Assembly (NCBI RefSeq): GCF_000208745.1
Contig: NC_030858.1
Location: forward strand, 452,597 to 516,596
Length of the DNA: 64,000 bases
Reading direction: 5' to 3'
Source: Theobroma cacao
Lineage: Eukaryota > Streptophyta > Magnoliopsida > Malvales > Malvaceae
Within the stretch, counting starts at the first letter, position 1; each line of letters opens with the position of its first letter. The notes beneath the pieces are model-generated. The model made no database searches, was not told where the DNA came from, and saw only the letters and a program-made list of their open reading frames with translations. The position numbers were made by a program, and so were the translations under genes. Of this stretch, positions 40,252 through 51,900 are shown one piece after another.

Positions 40252-40260
40252 AAGATACTC

Positions 40261-43200
40261 GATAATAAGTACTTAATTAATTATTTTATGTTATCCGATT
40301 TGATTAAGTAATGCCTAAGTGGGAAACAAACAGCTGGAAACCATGGCTAATACTCCTTGGAAGCCTTGGGCAGTTAGGCTTTCAAGGGGCAAATAAATCT
40401 GGATCAGTATGGTTGGGGGTCATGCCTCACACCATGCTTACATTAAATTACATTAATTCCATAGGAAGGAAAAACATAAAGGTTTGTAGTCCTAAGTATA
40501 AATTAGTCAAAATAAAACATGAATCACTCATTAATTATAGTCTTAATTTATTTAGTACTTTGGTTGTTGGCAGCAAAGAGTTCCTTCTTCCTATCTAATC
40601 ATACCATATGAAAATTGGGAAAACAATTTCATTGCATTAACATATGAAATTGGGTAAATGGTTGAAAGGAATTGCTCGTCTCTTTCCTCATGCTGAAATA
40701 TTCTTGGAATTGAAAAGGGTTAAAGAAAATACCTTTCTTATTAGAGGCCTGCCCAACTTTAGGTCCAAGTTGCCCTGTTGAACCAGACCAAGGCTAGCAA
40801 TTAGCATTAATTTTAGACCACAGCCTGGTTTCATGTATCAATAATGACATATTGGCCCAGAGCAGAAAACATCTGGGCTTGGTTGAGGAACGATCCTGAA
40901 GATGAAAGAGTTTTGGGTCCGATAGCTACACTGATAACACAGATCGAAAATGCTGGAGTTTCCCTCTCTGCCTCCACAAACAAAGCTCAAAACATGGTGG
41001 GCTTTAGAGAAACGAGGAAAGCCAACTGTTGGGAAGTGGGGAGGGTTGGAATTCTGCTGCACAAGTTAAATGCATTTGCAGGAAAATATTTTCTTATTGG
41101 CTTTGTTTAATTACAGTACGTCTGGCATAGGCATTGACCAAAAGTACTGTTTTTGTTTATAATTGGGCAGGACAATTTAGATCAGGATCGTGTCAAGTGC
41201 TCACATGGCTACCACATGCCCAAATAGCAACACCAATATCCATTGGGAAACCAGCTAAATTTGGATCTCAGGCACCTACCTACGTTAGTTTTTTTAGCCT
41301 GTTTTTGTCTCAGATACAATGGAAACTCCGAATATGCACCCAGCAAATGTCTTCCAAGGAGGATCAAACTTTTGTAGTTTACCAGATACTGTGATGCAAA
41401 GTTAGACCAAAAGCACGAAACTTAGAAAGAAAACAATAAAGAAAGCATATTGGCAGCTTAACCTTTATTGTCTAATCATTGTTGGATCTAGTTAACCTAT
41501 TTGGAAAAATAATAAACTAGATATTGAAGTCGTTAAAGGTGGCTACTTGGGTTTGAAGAAACAGCATAGAATTCTCCCATACTCACATTAACAAGATCTT
41601 GCTTCATGCTCAAACTTGCTTTGGGTCATTAACGTTAATAAGAGTTATTTTATTAACGGTTAACGAAGAAAACACAATTTCTATTTTGTTACACGTGACA
41701 AAAATGTATACATAAAGTAAAAAAAGGGTAGAGAGACGCCGACAAAAGATTTTTATTCATAAAAATTATAAAGGTATTCAGCTTGTTTTTATTCTTCATG
41801 TGTTGGATGAAGCTTTGTATTTAGTTAAAGGAGCCCACTTCATTGCCTTCTAAGCATCCACCCAACCCAACCCATCATTTAGACATAAATTTGATTTGGA
41901 AGCCACATGTGGAAGACACTGACGTTCCGGATGTAATAATTGTGAACGCCCCAAACCTACTGAATTTGGTTCAGGGAACCTGCTTAATTGCCTTCTCTTT
42001 TCGGAAACTACAGTGTTGTTTTCGTTTTAGAATTGTTTCATATGAGAAAGAGGAAGGTACCAACTAATGGAAGAAAAAGATGAGAAGAACACAAAGCCAC
42101 GATCACTCTCTATATGTCACTTTCCATCCTCATTGCTCCATAATTATTTAGTATTAATTACAACTTTTGTTTTTCTTCTTTTTCTTGCATTATGGAGGGA
42201 GGACATCCTCTTTGGCATCTATAATTATTCAATAGTGGAAGCCAATTCAATTAAAGCACTCGTTTCCTTGAAAGCAAGACAAGCTTTTAGTGCTTCTGTT
42301 TTATCATACGAAGAAAGGGATGATGGTTGAATAGGCATACAACTATGTTTGTGCTTGGATTATCAAGCAAGCCTTAGTCTTTGTACATGGGAAAAGGAGA
42401 GAAACTTTACTTTGAAAGAAATGAAAATGACATGCATAACTTATTTGTCTCGTCGGAACCAATCATCCAAGTAAAGGCATTAGGAATTTAGGGCCGTAGG
42501 GTAAGAAAACCCGGAGTGGTGTTGCCCACTAAAGCCATTTTTATACACTTACCAAAGCTGATTATAAAGACCCCATAGCAAAGGATATATATCTCCCTCT
42601 CATCAATCATGAATTGACATGAAGAGCCCGACGTGTCTTTTTTATTTGGTTTTTCTTCCATACTATTAATTATTTATATTTATTAATATATAGATATCGT
42701 TATATATCACAAATCTCGTATTATAATATGAGATGGAGTAGGTCACTTAAAAAATATCTTTCGAATTAAAAATGTAGGCTCTTGATATCATGCGCCTCTA
42801 TCAATCATTTTTATAAATTTTTTTTATCAAAATTATAACGATATAAGAAATTGGACACGTGTCATTTTAATCATGTATAAAAATAATCACTTATTGTGTA
42901 AATATCCACTCTGGATAATCAACATGTCGAAATGATTCTGGACTTCTAGTCACACGTCCAGTGATCAATGTTACTACAAAATGTGAAGTGACAGAAATAA
43001 ACAAAAATGTAAACAGTTAAGATTTGGAAGGAGGAGATGAAAAAAGACTTAGGAGATGCGAAGAGTACAGCCATGGGCAACAACGATTTTTGTCTGGGAG
43101 TTGTCCGGTGGCGGCAATCTTTGTAAGGCCATATCATATCGGCATCAGCATGGGTAACCTCCGGGGTTTGTGGGTTGGGTGTTTTGGTTTTTTCTTTGCC

Positions 43201-45584
43201 CACCCTTTTTAGATTCGGTGCTTGTACGGTTTTATAATTACAAGTAGTAGCATTTTGCTTTTGTCCTTTGCATAAGGATTTAACATCACCTGCTCCAAGG
43301 TTTCAACTGTAGATCCTACCCAACATGGGAAAAGTAGCCTTTTTTGGGTTTGGTTCTTTGCTTGTGGTCTCCAATTCTAGTTGTTGTTTTGCATCCAAAG
43401 CTTTTAAGTTGCTTCTTCCTATCGATTTGGGCACGTTGAATACTTTAGCTGTGATTCAGAAGTCATCTTAGGACAGTATTTGGGGTGACAGTTGGCTTGT
43501 TAAGAGCGCGAACAATAATTGCACTATTTAAATTTTATTTGAATTCAATTTTAATATATTTTAATTTTACTTAATTGAATTGAATAATCAAAGAATCATT
43601 TATCCTTAATTCCATATAAATGGAATAGCTAGAAAATAATTTTTATTTTCTAATATATGATTATTAGATGTAAAGGTCGTAATTATTGAATTATATTTTT
43701 ATTTGTCTTAAACATAACATAAAAATTCGTAATTTATTTAATTACAAAAAGGGAAAATAAGTAAACATTTCTCATTTTTTATTTAATTTATTTATTTTAT
43801 GATTTTGGTTTAATTATAAAAAAAAAAAACTAATCAGCAGTCAGAAAAAGAGTAGTTTGTAAATGATTGAAGGATAATGGATTAGTTTTAGTTGTCATAC
43901 AAAAAATAACAATAATAATAGTAGTAGATTACAGGGAAGCATGTGGGCCCCACAGTCCACGTTGGTCCACCTGCTTCGGGCCCGTCCAGTCCAAAAGTGT
44001 GTGACACGTGAGCACAATTCTTAGTCTTTTAACACAATTAATTAATTAAGGATCCAATCCCAAGTCAATTTGTTTTTTCTACTTCTTTGAACTTCGAAAA
44101 ATGAACAGGGTCCAATCAAACACGTCCATCTGTTTATTTTTTTTTACATTACCACTAGCTAGGAGGCACGTAGCGGAAGAGACATATCCATGCATGAATT
44201 TTGGCGTTCCTTTTATCTCATCAACCAATCAAAATCAAGCATATAAAAAAAATTTACCCATTGGAATATTTCCCCAATTTCTTTTTTTTTTTGTTCTTTT
44301 CCCCCCAATTTGAGTAGTATGCAAAAAATGTGAATAGGTAATTATTTATATTTTTTAAAATTATTTATTATCAAGATCAATTTTCTCAAAATTGAAGAGA
44401 ATAATTAATAATCTAGTATTTAGACAAATCATAGATTAGTTCAATGATTATGCATTTCGTTAAATTTATAAAATTTTATAATCATATGTGGAAGATGTAT
44501 CTAAAAAATTAATTATATTTTCTTTAATTATTTACTATCGTAAAGTAAAAATTTCTCGAAAGTAGAAAGAAGAATGAACCGTGAGCTGTGATTCCTTACA
44601 CGATGAATAATTTTATTAGAAAAAACTAAATTACAACAGTGTTTTTAAAGCCCTATGGTTAAAGAACACGTGGCAACAAAACTTTTAGCCATAAGCTAAA
44701 AAAGTATAGAACTAACGACAAAGCTAACCTACCTACAAGCTAATTGAATATATGTTTTTAGTGCATTTGTTTCTAGAAGTGGAGGGGGGGGGGGGGGCAC
44801 ATGATGAGCTCAAGTTCTTGTTCAATGGCCAATAACACAAAATTGAAATTAATTAATTAATACGGTAATCATCTGCTTTGACCAATAAATCCATGAAAGC
44901 AATCGATTATAAACATAGTGAAAGGGACTGTATCACGTTAATCAAAATATTTGTTTAATTATTAAACTAATCCGTGTATTAAGGATGCTGTCTCATCCAA
45001 TCACTACTCCTCTTTCTTTGTATTCACTTAATTGTTTTCTGTAGTTTTTACTATCCTGATAAGCTGACCTTGCTTCCCTTTCGATACGTAAAGGAAGTCC
45101 ACTCCTTTAACAAAAGCTACATCATAGTATTTTTTTTAATTTATCTCTATTTATATTTTTTTTAAGTCTTAATTTTTCACATATAACACGTTATTTTTTT
45201 ATAGTCTTAATAAATATTTTTTTCAATGAACATTTATATATAACTTCTATTTCCACAAAAGGTAAGCTATTAAGAGTATTTTTATAGTTCTACTAAATAA
45301 AATTAATAGTCTTGTAAATAAGATGTTAATGGAAAAAAAATCACAAAATATATATTATGTGAATTATTTTTTTATTATTATATTATATTAGAAAGTCAAG
45401 GGTGTTTCTCTATTTTTAATTCTATTTAAACATTCTCTTGAGTATTAATTATAAAATTACGAGACGATGCTTTTGTAATTATTGTCAATTCGTGAATCAT
45501 AATGATTACTTGTTATATAATTTTATGCTCAATTATATTTAAAATAGCCGTGATTTAATTTTTGCATGAAAGCAATTTGTGTTA
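40261..45584. other. AT-rich intergenic region
   Basis: About 5.3 kb without a supportable gene. Open frames at 40844-41110, 41134-41394, 42067-42330 and 43024-43212 were read and matched no family known to me. A run of 14 G lies at 44784-44797. Confidence 0.4.
44784..44797 (+). repeat. G14 homopolymer
   Basis: Fourteen consecutive G residues follow GTGGA in AT-rich DNA. Runs of this length are uncommon in plant spacers and are also a known place for sequencing error. Confidence 0.85.
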
Positions 45585-45875
45585 GATTATTAATACATTG
45601 AAATTGAAAAAAAAAAGAAAATTCAGTTGGGGGTCATTTTCCTTTTATTTATTTTATTGTAACTAATCATAAATTGATTAGATTATTAATACATTGAAAT
45701 TGAAAAAAAAAAAGGAAAAATTCAGTTGGGGGTCATTTTCCTTTTATTTATTTTATTGTAACTAATCATAAATTGATTAGATTATTAATACATTGAAATT
45801 GAAAAAAAAAAGAAAATTCAGTTGGGGGTCATTTTCCTTTTATTTATTTTATTGTAACTAATCATAAATTGGTTA
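45585..45875. repeat. Three-copy minisatellite, 96-99 bp unit
   Basis: Three near-identical head-to-tail units start at 45585, 45681 and 45780. Each holds GATTATTAATACATTG, an A-tract with one or two G, CAGTTGGGGGTCATTTTCC, and ends in AACTAATCATAAATTG. Length differences lie mainly in the A-tract. The high identity implies recent expansion. Confidence 0.92.
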
Positions 45876-46866
45876 TAAATTCTTGTCGTCTCATCATAGA
45901 TATTGAATTATTAGTTTGCAACTTATAAGGTATACAAAGACATTGATGGCTACATCTTGCATAGACTTGCATATATAACTGTATAAGCTTTTATTATTTG
46001 ATTTTTTTTTCTCTCTCCTTAATTTATTAGATCTGCCAACACCTTACCGTCTCATGTTGTCGCCGTCCGTTGAATTAACACTTGAAATTAGATGGCGTTA
46101 CATGTTAAAAGTTACATATATCTTAATAAACGCTTGTTTATTTATTTAAATTTTGTTTAATTGATATTTTTATATTTTTTATCGGTCGAGGTCGAGGCCG
46201 AGGTGGAAAAGGCACAGATAAAGTTAACTTGAACCAATCAAATGACTGTCGAAAATGTGCTGGCAAACAGCCCCNTAGAGGTTAAGTATTTAACACATAA
46301 TCTTACCTCCCTCCAAAACCCATACATCAAATATTTGTTCAGCCACCAATATTGAATTTGCTTATTGTTGACTTTTTTGACTCTTGACTTCAACTACTGG
46401 AATTGTCGAAGTACTCTTTGAATCCATTCATTTATTATAATTCAATTGGAGAGCCTATTGCTATTTTAAGTTATAGGTCCGAGTACAAAAAGAAGAAAAG
46501 AAAGAAAGAAAGAAAGAAGAAATGCAATGGCTTAGTTGTTTTGTTGCATAAACCATCAGCACTGTCGCTTCGATTAGCCTCAGACCAATTTATCACACTT
46601 TGTTCAAATAGTTGTGTTCATATAAATTGTATGGAATTCGAAAAAAATAACATTTAAACACAAATCAAATTGAAAAAAACTTCAAATTCAACACTAAATC
46701 ACAAACATTTCAATTCTATCCATCACCATTTTTACGTGAAAATCGACATTAAAATACCCTATTACTTCACTATATCACTTCACTTCTAGTCACATGAATC
46801 TTAACCATGATTAGGAAGTGCTTGACTTGTTTCTACAAAGAATTTGTTCTTCCATTTTTGGCCATG

Positions 46867-46909
<43 letters not shown>

Positions 46910-47554
46910 TCAATTCAATTCAACTGATGATATCAATGCATTTGTCTCCAACACAGAAAATCATGTAATCTGCATCAGAGCTTACTGCAATGAATGGTCC
47001 AATCAATTATTCATGAATTTGATTACTGTTATTTATTTCCCAACACAACTTGTTTCGTTTGATGTCGATTTTTATAATTTTACGAGTAAATAATTTTTAT
47101 TTGTTTACTCTCCAACATGCATCAATCAAATAGACAAAAAACAAGAAATGTTTGAGAATGGTCCAGCCGACTAGCCGCTGAGATCGTGCTATAAAGTGGA
47201 AGGGGGAAAACATTTGTTTAACCATTGTTTTAACAACAAAGCCAACCATAAAGGTGATCTAACCCCAAAGTAATTAAACTAATCCAGGTTTAAATCTAAA
47301 GGTTTATGAACAAGATTCTCCACCTCCCTTTCCATTTGCTTTCCTCAGGTTTTAGTTTAGTTAGCATCAGACTTTCCAGCAATAAATACTTTTGATAGAT
47401 GGTATCAGACTCTTAGACTCCCAAACTCAGTGCTGCTGCCATAGCAGAAAGAAAGTGGGATTGGATTGGATCATCAATCATCATCATTCATCAGCAGCAC
47501 CTTTTGCGCGTCATCTCCACACGCCGTCCCGACACGTCACCTAGGAATAGTAGA
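45876..47554. other. AT-rich spacer with simple repeats and one unknown base
   Basis: Contains an ambiguous base (N) at 46275, an AAAG-rich run near 46490-46520 and a long (AT)n at about 46869-46903. No gene was recognised. Confidence 0.45.
46869..46903. repeat. (AT)n microsatellite
   Basis: A run of about 17 AT dinucleotides, the longest simple repeat in the window, in intergenic DNA upstream of the histidine kinase gene. Confidence 0.85.
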
Positions 47555-47575
47555 GGGGCGGGCGGGCGGGCGGGG
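47555..47575 (+). promoter_or_regulatory. G-quadruplex-forming motif upstream of AHK5-like gene
   Basis: Five G-runs (4, 3, 3, 3 and 4 G) are separated by single C loops. This is the tightest form of the G3+N1 quadruplex pattern. It is on the sense strand about 1.4 kb before the kinase ATG and about 0.5 kb before the presumed first leader exon. A regulatory role is inference. Confidence 0.6.
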
Positions 47576-48252
47576 AAGAGGGAACACCAAGGAACTCCCT
47601 CCTCATTTAAAAAAAAAAACACACTCTCCTTCTTTCTCTCTTCCTGTCTGTCTCTCCCCAAAGTTACTTGCTTTCTGATTTTGTCTCGAAGTTCTGTTTT
47701 AGTGTTATTTTTTCCCCCAAGGGAGTGAAAGGGGAGAAGCAAAAGGCACTCAACCGACGCTAAACCGCTGTAAAATTGTGAACTACTTGTTACGTAGCTC
47801 AATGTTGAAGAGACTTTGAATGTAACCTCAGAAAACAGAGAGAGGGGAATAGAAATAAAATATATGGAAGGAAAAAGGCCAAGAATGAGAGAATTGTCTA
47901 ATATTTTTGACCTCCAATCGCACATGGCTTCTTGGGCTTACCCGTCTCTCCACATTTTTTTTTCTTTTTCAATCACATGCTCTCCTCCCTCTCTCTTGAA
48001 ATAAAAACTCCCATGGTTTTTCTCTCTCCTCTCAACACTTAGCTGCTTTCAAGCTTTACTTTTTAGTTTTTTTCTGAATTTTTTTTTCATTAGCATTTGA
48101 AGGTTATTGACTCGACAGTCGAAGAGAAAGATATTCCTCAGATCTACAGTGAAAAGGGTTTTGAGTTTTGGCCGTCGTTGTCAACCTTTTCCTTCTTCTT
48201 CTTCTGAAGACTCTGTTCTTTGCAGGATTGGCTGTGATTCAATCTCAAAAAG

Positions 48253-48879
48253 GTCAGCTTACTAATGTGCTTGTTTGCTGTTTTGCTAAGTCTTAATTGA
48301 TTGACTGATTTGTTTTCATTCAAAGAAAATGCGCCTTCAATCTTGTCTGTTGGTGAATTTCCACCAATTGTTGGTCCCTGTTTTTCCTTTGTTCTGTTTA
48401 ATGGATCTTATTCTTATTTCAGCTTCATTCTCTTGAATTCAGATTCCCATTCGACTACCTTTTTACTTATTGTTTACAATTCAGTTAAAGTCAGCCAAGT
48501 TTAGCTTCATCTCTCCGTTGAATGCTACATGACTTTGATTTCCTTTCGTTTTCATGAAAATTGAAGAACTTTTCTTTTCATCTTTTATTATATAAAATTC
48601 TATCAACTTTTGGAATAAAAGGATTTCTGCAGTTAATTTCGTTTCCAATTTGATGTTTTTCCCCATTAGTCAACATTTTCTGTCTCCTTTTTTGATATAG
48701 TACTAGTTAACATGTTTCTCTCTGTTTTCTATGGTTTTCTGCCATTAGCAACATTCTCTGTTCCAAGAACTACACATCTTTGTCATGTAGTTGGCTTTCA
48801 AATGAAGTAGTAGGGCTGGAGAAATCTAAGAATCAATTAAAGTAATTTTCAAGGCTCGGTGCTTTATTTTCCCCTGCAG
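48253..48879 (+). other. Likely 5' UTR intron of the AHK5-like gene
   Basis: A donor (AAAAAG|GTCAGC) at 48253 and an acceptor (CCCCTGCAG) ending at 48879 bracket T-rich DNA just before the coding start. The upstream pyrimidine-rich stretch, 47930-48252, would be the leader exon. Inferred from splice-site appearance only. Confidence 0.5.
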
Positions 48880-48898
48880 GTTCTGTCCTGATTAGAAG

Positions 48899-48980
48899 AT
48901 GCTTTATAGAGATCCCTGAAGAGCAGTTTGGTGATCCATCGATGTTCATTTATGTTCTGCACATTTCAAACGGGTTGTAA
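48899..48980 (+). promoter_or_regulatory. Two upstream ORFs in the AHK5-like leader
   Basis: If the leader is spliced as proposed, it contains a 6-codon uORF (48899-48919) and a 12-codon uORF (48942-48980). The second stop is only 9 nt before the main ATG at 48990. Both would be met first by a scanning ribosome. Confidence 0.5.
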
Positions 48981-48989
48981 GTGATTTCG

Positions 48990-51900
48990 ATGGTTTGTGA
49001 GATGGAGACGGATCAAATTGAAGACATGGATGTCGAAGTCCTTTCTTCAATGTGGCCTGAAGATATCAGTAACGATCCCGGAAAGCAGTTCAATGTAGAA
49101 AAGCCAGGAGGTGATCAAGATATGTTGGAGGAGGTTACAATTGTGGAGGAGCCAACCATAGTTGATTTCAAGCATCTTTTAGAGCTAACCAACTACACTG
49201 ACAAGGGCTCGTCTCAGCTAGCATACCTTGTGAAACACTGGGAATATAAGCAAGCAAATGCTGTTCGTCTTCTTAGAGAAGAACTTGACAATCTAAGCAG
49301 GCAAAGGCAGGAATCTGAGCTAAAGAAATTGGAGATATTGGAAGAACATCGTTTCGAGGAGGAAAGGTATGGAGGAGATAAACGCCCGATTTCCATACTG
49401 GATGAAGTTTACGATATATGGCTAGAAGTTCCTCGGAGGAAAAACGATGTTGTGGTTCCAAGTAAAAGAGTTGAAATTGATGCTGAGTATGACACTGTCA
49501 TATACTGGAAACAGCGAGCTTTGCATTTTGAGAAACTGTTGGAAGCAAGCATCCAGAGAGAGCAACTGCTCAAGGAGAAGTTGCAGGAAAGCATAAAGAA
49601 CCTGGAAAGACAGTCCTCACCAGTAGAAGAGTTGTCCCAGATTCTTAAAAGAGCTGATAATTTCTTACATTTTGTACTTCAAAATGCACCTGTTGTTATA
49701 GGACATCAGGTAATCATGCAATATTTATTAGCCTTTGAATTGATGGTTCTCTTTATGTATAATTATTTGATTCAGTGAATGAAAGTTTTTGTTATCTTTC
49801 TGTCTAGTTGATGACTTATCTCCTGCTATAGACTGCATGGTCATTTCCCCAAAGTTACTCGTTTTTGCCTTCCTTTTGTTATTGCAATTCCATCAACCTG
49901 TGTTATAGCAGGTATACAGCTAAAGTATGAAGAATATTTTTTGTTGCATAATCCTGTCTCAGTTCTTAGCATCTTGTATACCCTGGTGAGAGGGACTCTG
50001 TGGATTATGTAGATGCATTTGTTACACTGTAAATATACCCATCATTTCTTCCAGTTCTTAGCATGTTGTGTCTGTTGAACAAACGAATGTCAATTAGCTG
50101 AACTGAAATATGAGAAGATGTATATTTTCTTTTAATCATTTGTTACTAGAACCGCATATGTTGATTTTCCTTTTTCATTGTCATAGTGTAATGGTTCAAC
50201 TAATGAAACTACTTCTTTGATAAACTTTCAGGATAAAGAGCTGCGATATCGGTTTATTTATAACCATTTTCCAAGTTTACAAGAGGAGGTAATTTATTGC
50301 CCCAGAAGTTCTTATTCAAGGTTTGATAATCCTTTGTTGAGTGTTGATTGTGAGCACATGTATTTTGTCCTCCTATTAAGCTTTTGTTTCCTTTGTTAAC
50401 TCTCCCCCCCCTTTCTGCAGTCCCCTGTCTGTAATGAGTAGTATAAGAATTACCTTTAACTTAATGGTATGATTTCAGGACATTCTAGGCAAAACGGATG
50501 TGGAAATTTTCACCGGGTCTGGTGTTAAGGAGTCTCAGGAATTTAAAAAGGAAGTGCTGGAAAAAGGATTACCTGCAAAGAGGGAAATTACATTTGAGAC
50601 AGAACTATTTGGATCAAAGACATTTTTGATATATGTGGAACCAGTTTTTAGCAAGGCAGGAGAGACTATTGGTATAAATTATATGGGCATGGATGTAACA
50701 GATCAGGTATGTTCAGTTTGTTAATATGGTTGAGTAAGCTATTACTCGAGATGGAGAAGTGGATGTTTATGTTTCTGATTGCAAAATAGGTAAGGAAAAG
50801 AGAAAAGATGGCAAAGCTTCGAGAGGAGATTGCGGTACAAAAGGCAAAAGAAACAGAACTGAACAAAACCATACACATAACAGGTTCATTTACTCAGTGA
50901 CAACTGAATATGCTGTGAAATTCACTTTAGCTACCTCTTAAAGCGCTGAAGTAACTCTGCCTTACCCTTTTACACTTCTCTAGAGGAGACAATGCGTGCA
51001 AAACAAATGCTGGCAACCATGTCTCACGAGATAAGATCTCCTCTATCTGGGGTTGTTAGCATGGCTGAGATCCTATCCACCACAAAACTTGACCGAGAGC
51101 AAAGACAGTTGTTAGATGTCATGCTATCTTCAGGAGATTTGGTCCTTCAACTTATAAATGACATCCTTGATCTTTCCAAGGTTGAATCAGGTTTGGATTT
51201 TACTCCCAAATAGCATGAAAAGCTTAGCCACATGTTTTTTTTTTTTTTTTTCATTTTTTATAACTCTTGAGATTGTCAGAACTTGAAATTCTTGTAGTAC
51301 TTACAGCAACAACAAGTGTGAGAGATCTGGTTTCAAAATGCTCTTGTAATGCATGTTTTGAAAGTCCTGCTTCTTATTCACAATCACATCGTACTTTTTT
51401 TTTCCTCAGAATTTGATGCTATCTGCCTCATCATATGCTGCTCAAATCACAGACATGTTATCATTCTCATATGTTGAAATTTCTACAGTTATCTTCTTTT
51501 ATCTGTTTGTTTAGGTGTTATGAAGTTGGAAGCTACAAAATTCCGACCACGAGAGGTGGTAAAGCACGTTCTTCAGACGGCTGCAGCATCATTGCAAAAG
51601 ATTCTTACCTTGGAAGGACATGTGACAGATGATGTTCCTATTGAGGTGAGAGTTTTATGAGGCATTGCCATCCAGTATTATATCTAGACATTGAAGTTCC
51701 TTTTTTAATCCTCTGCATTGATTTCAGGTCATTGGAGATGTCCTAAGGATTCGACAAATTCTCACTAACTTGATCAGGTACTGAATTATGTAGCAGTCAT
51801 GATTTCTGTTTTGTGATCCTATAGATTACCATTACAATTTTGTATAAGTCAGACAGGTTACACTGGTAGCATATAATCAGGACTGAATAACTGATCGTCT

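Larger units (their letters stand above)
38441..40260. mobile_element. Candidate degraded non-autonomous retroelement-like repeat
   Basis: The block begins with GCACACGATCGTAATAAGTA and AATATAGTGATAAATTGAG, and ends at a 25-bp palindrome (40227-40251). Both ends resemble repeat ends I associate with non-autonomous dicot elements, but this is pattern memory, not a database hit. The inside has no coding capacity. It includes a GC-richer patch (39490-39790) made of reiterated GCTGCAACGCT-like words. No flanking target-site duplication was confirmed, and boundaries are approximate. Confidence 0.35.

Noticed and set aside
40844..41394. Consecutive plus-strand ORFs (88 and 86 residues)
   Set aside because: No recognisable family in any frame, no consistent splice joins; may be an old element but cannot be supported.
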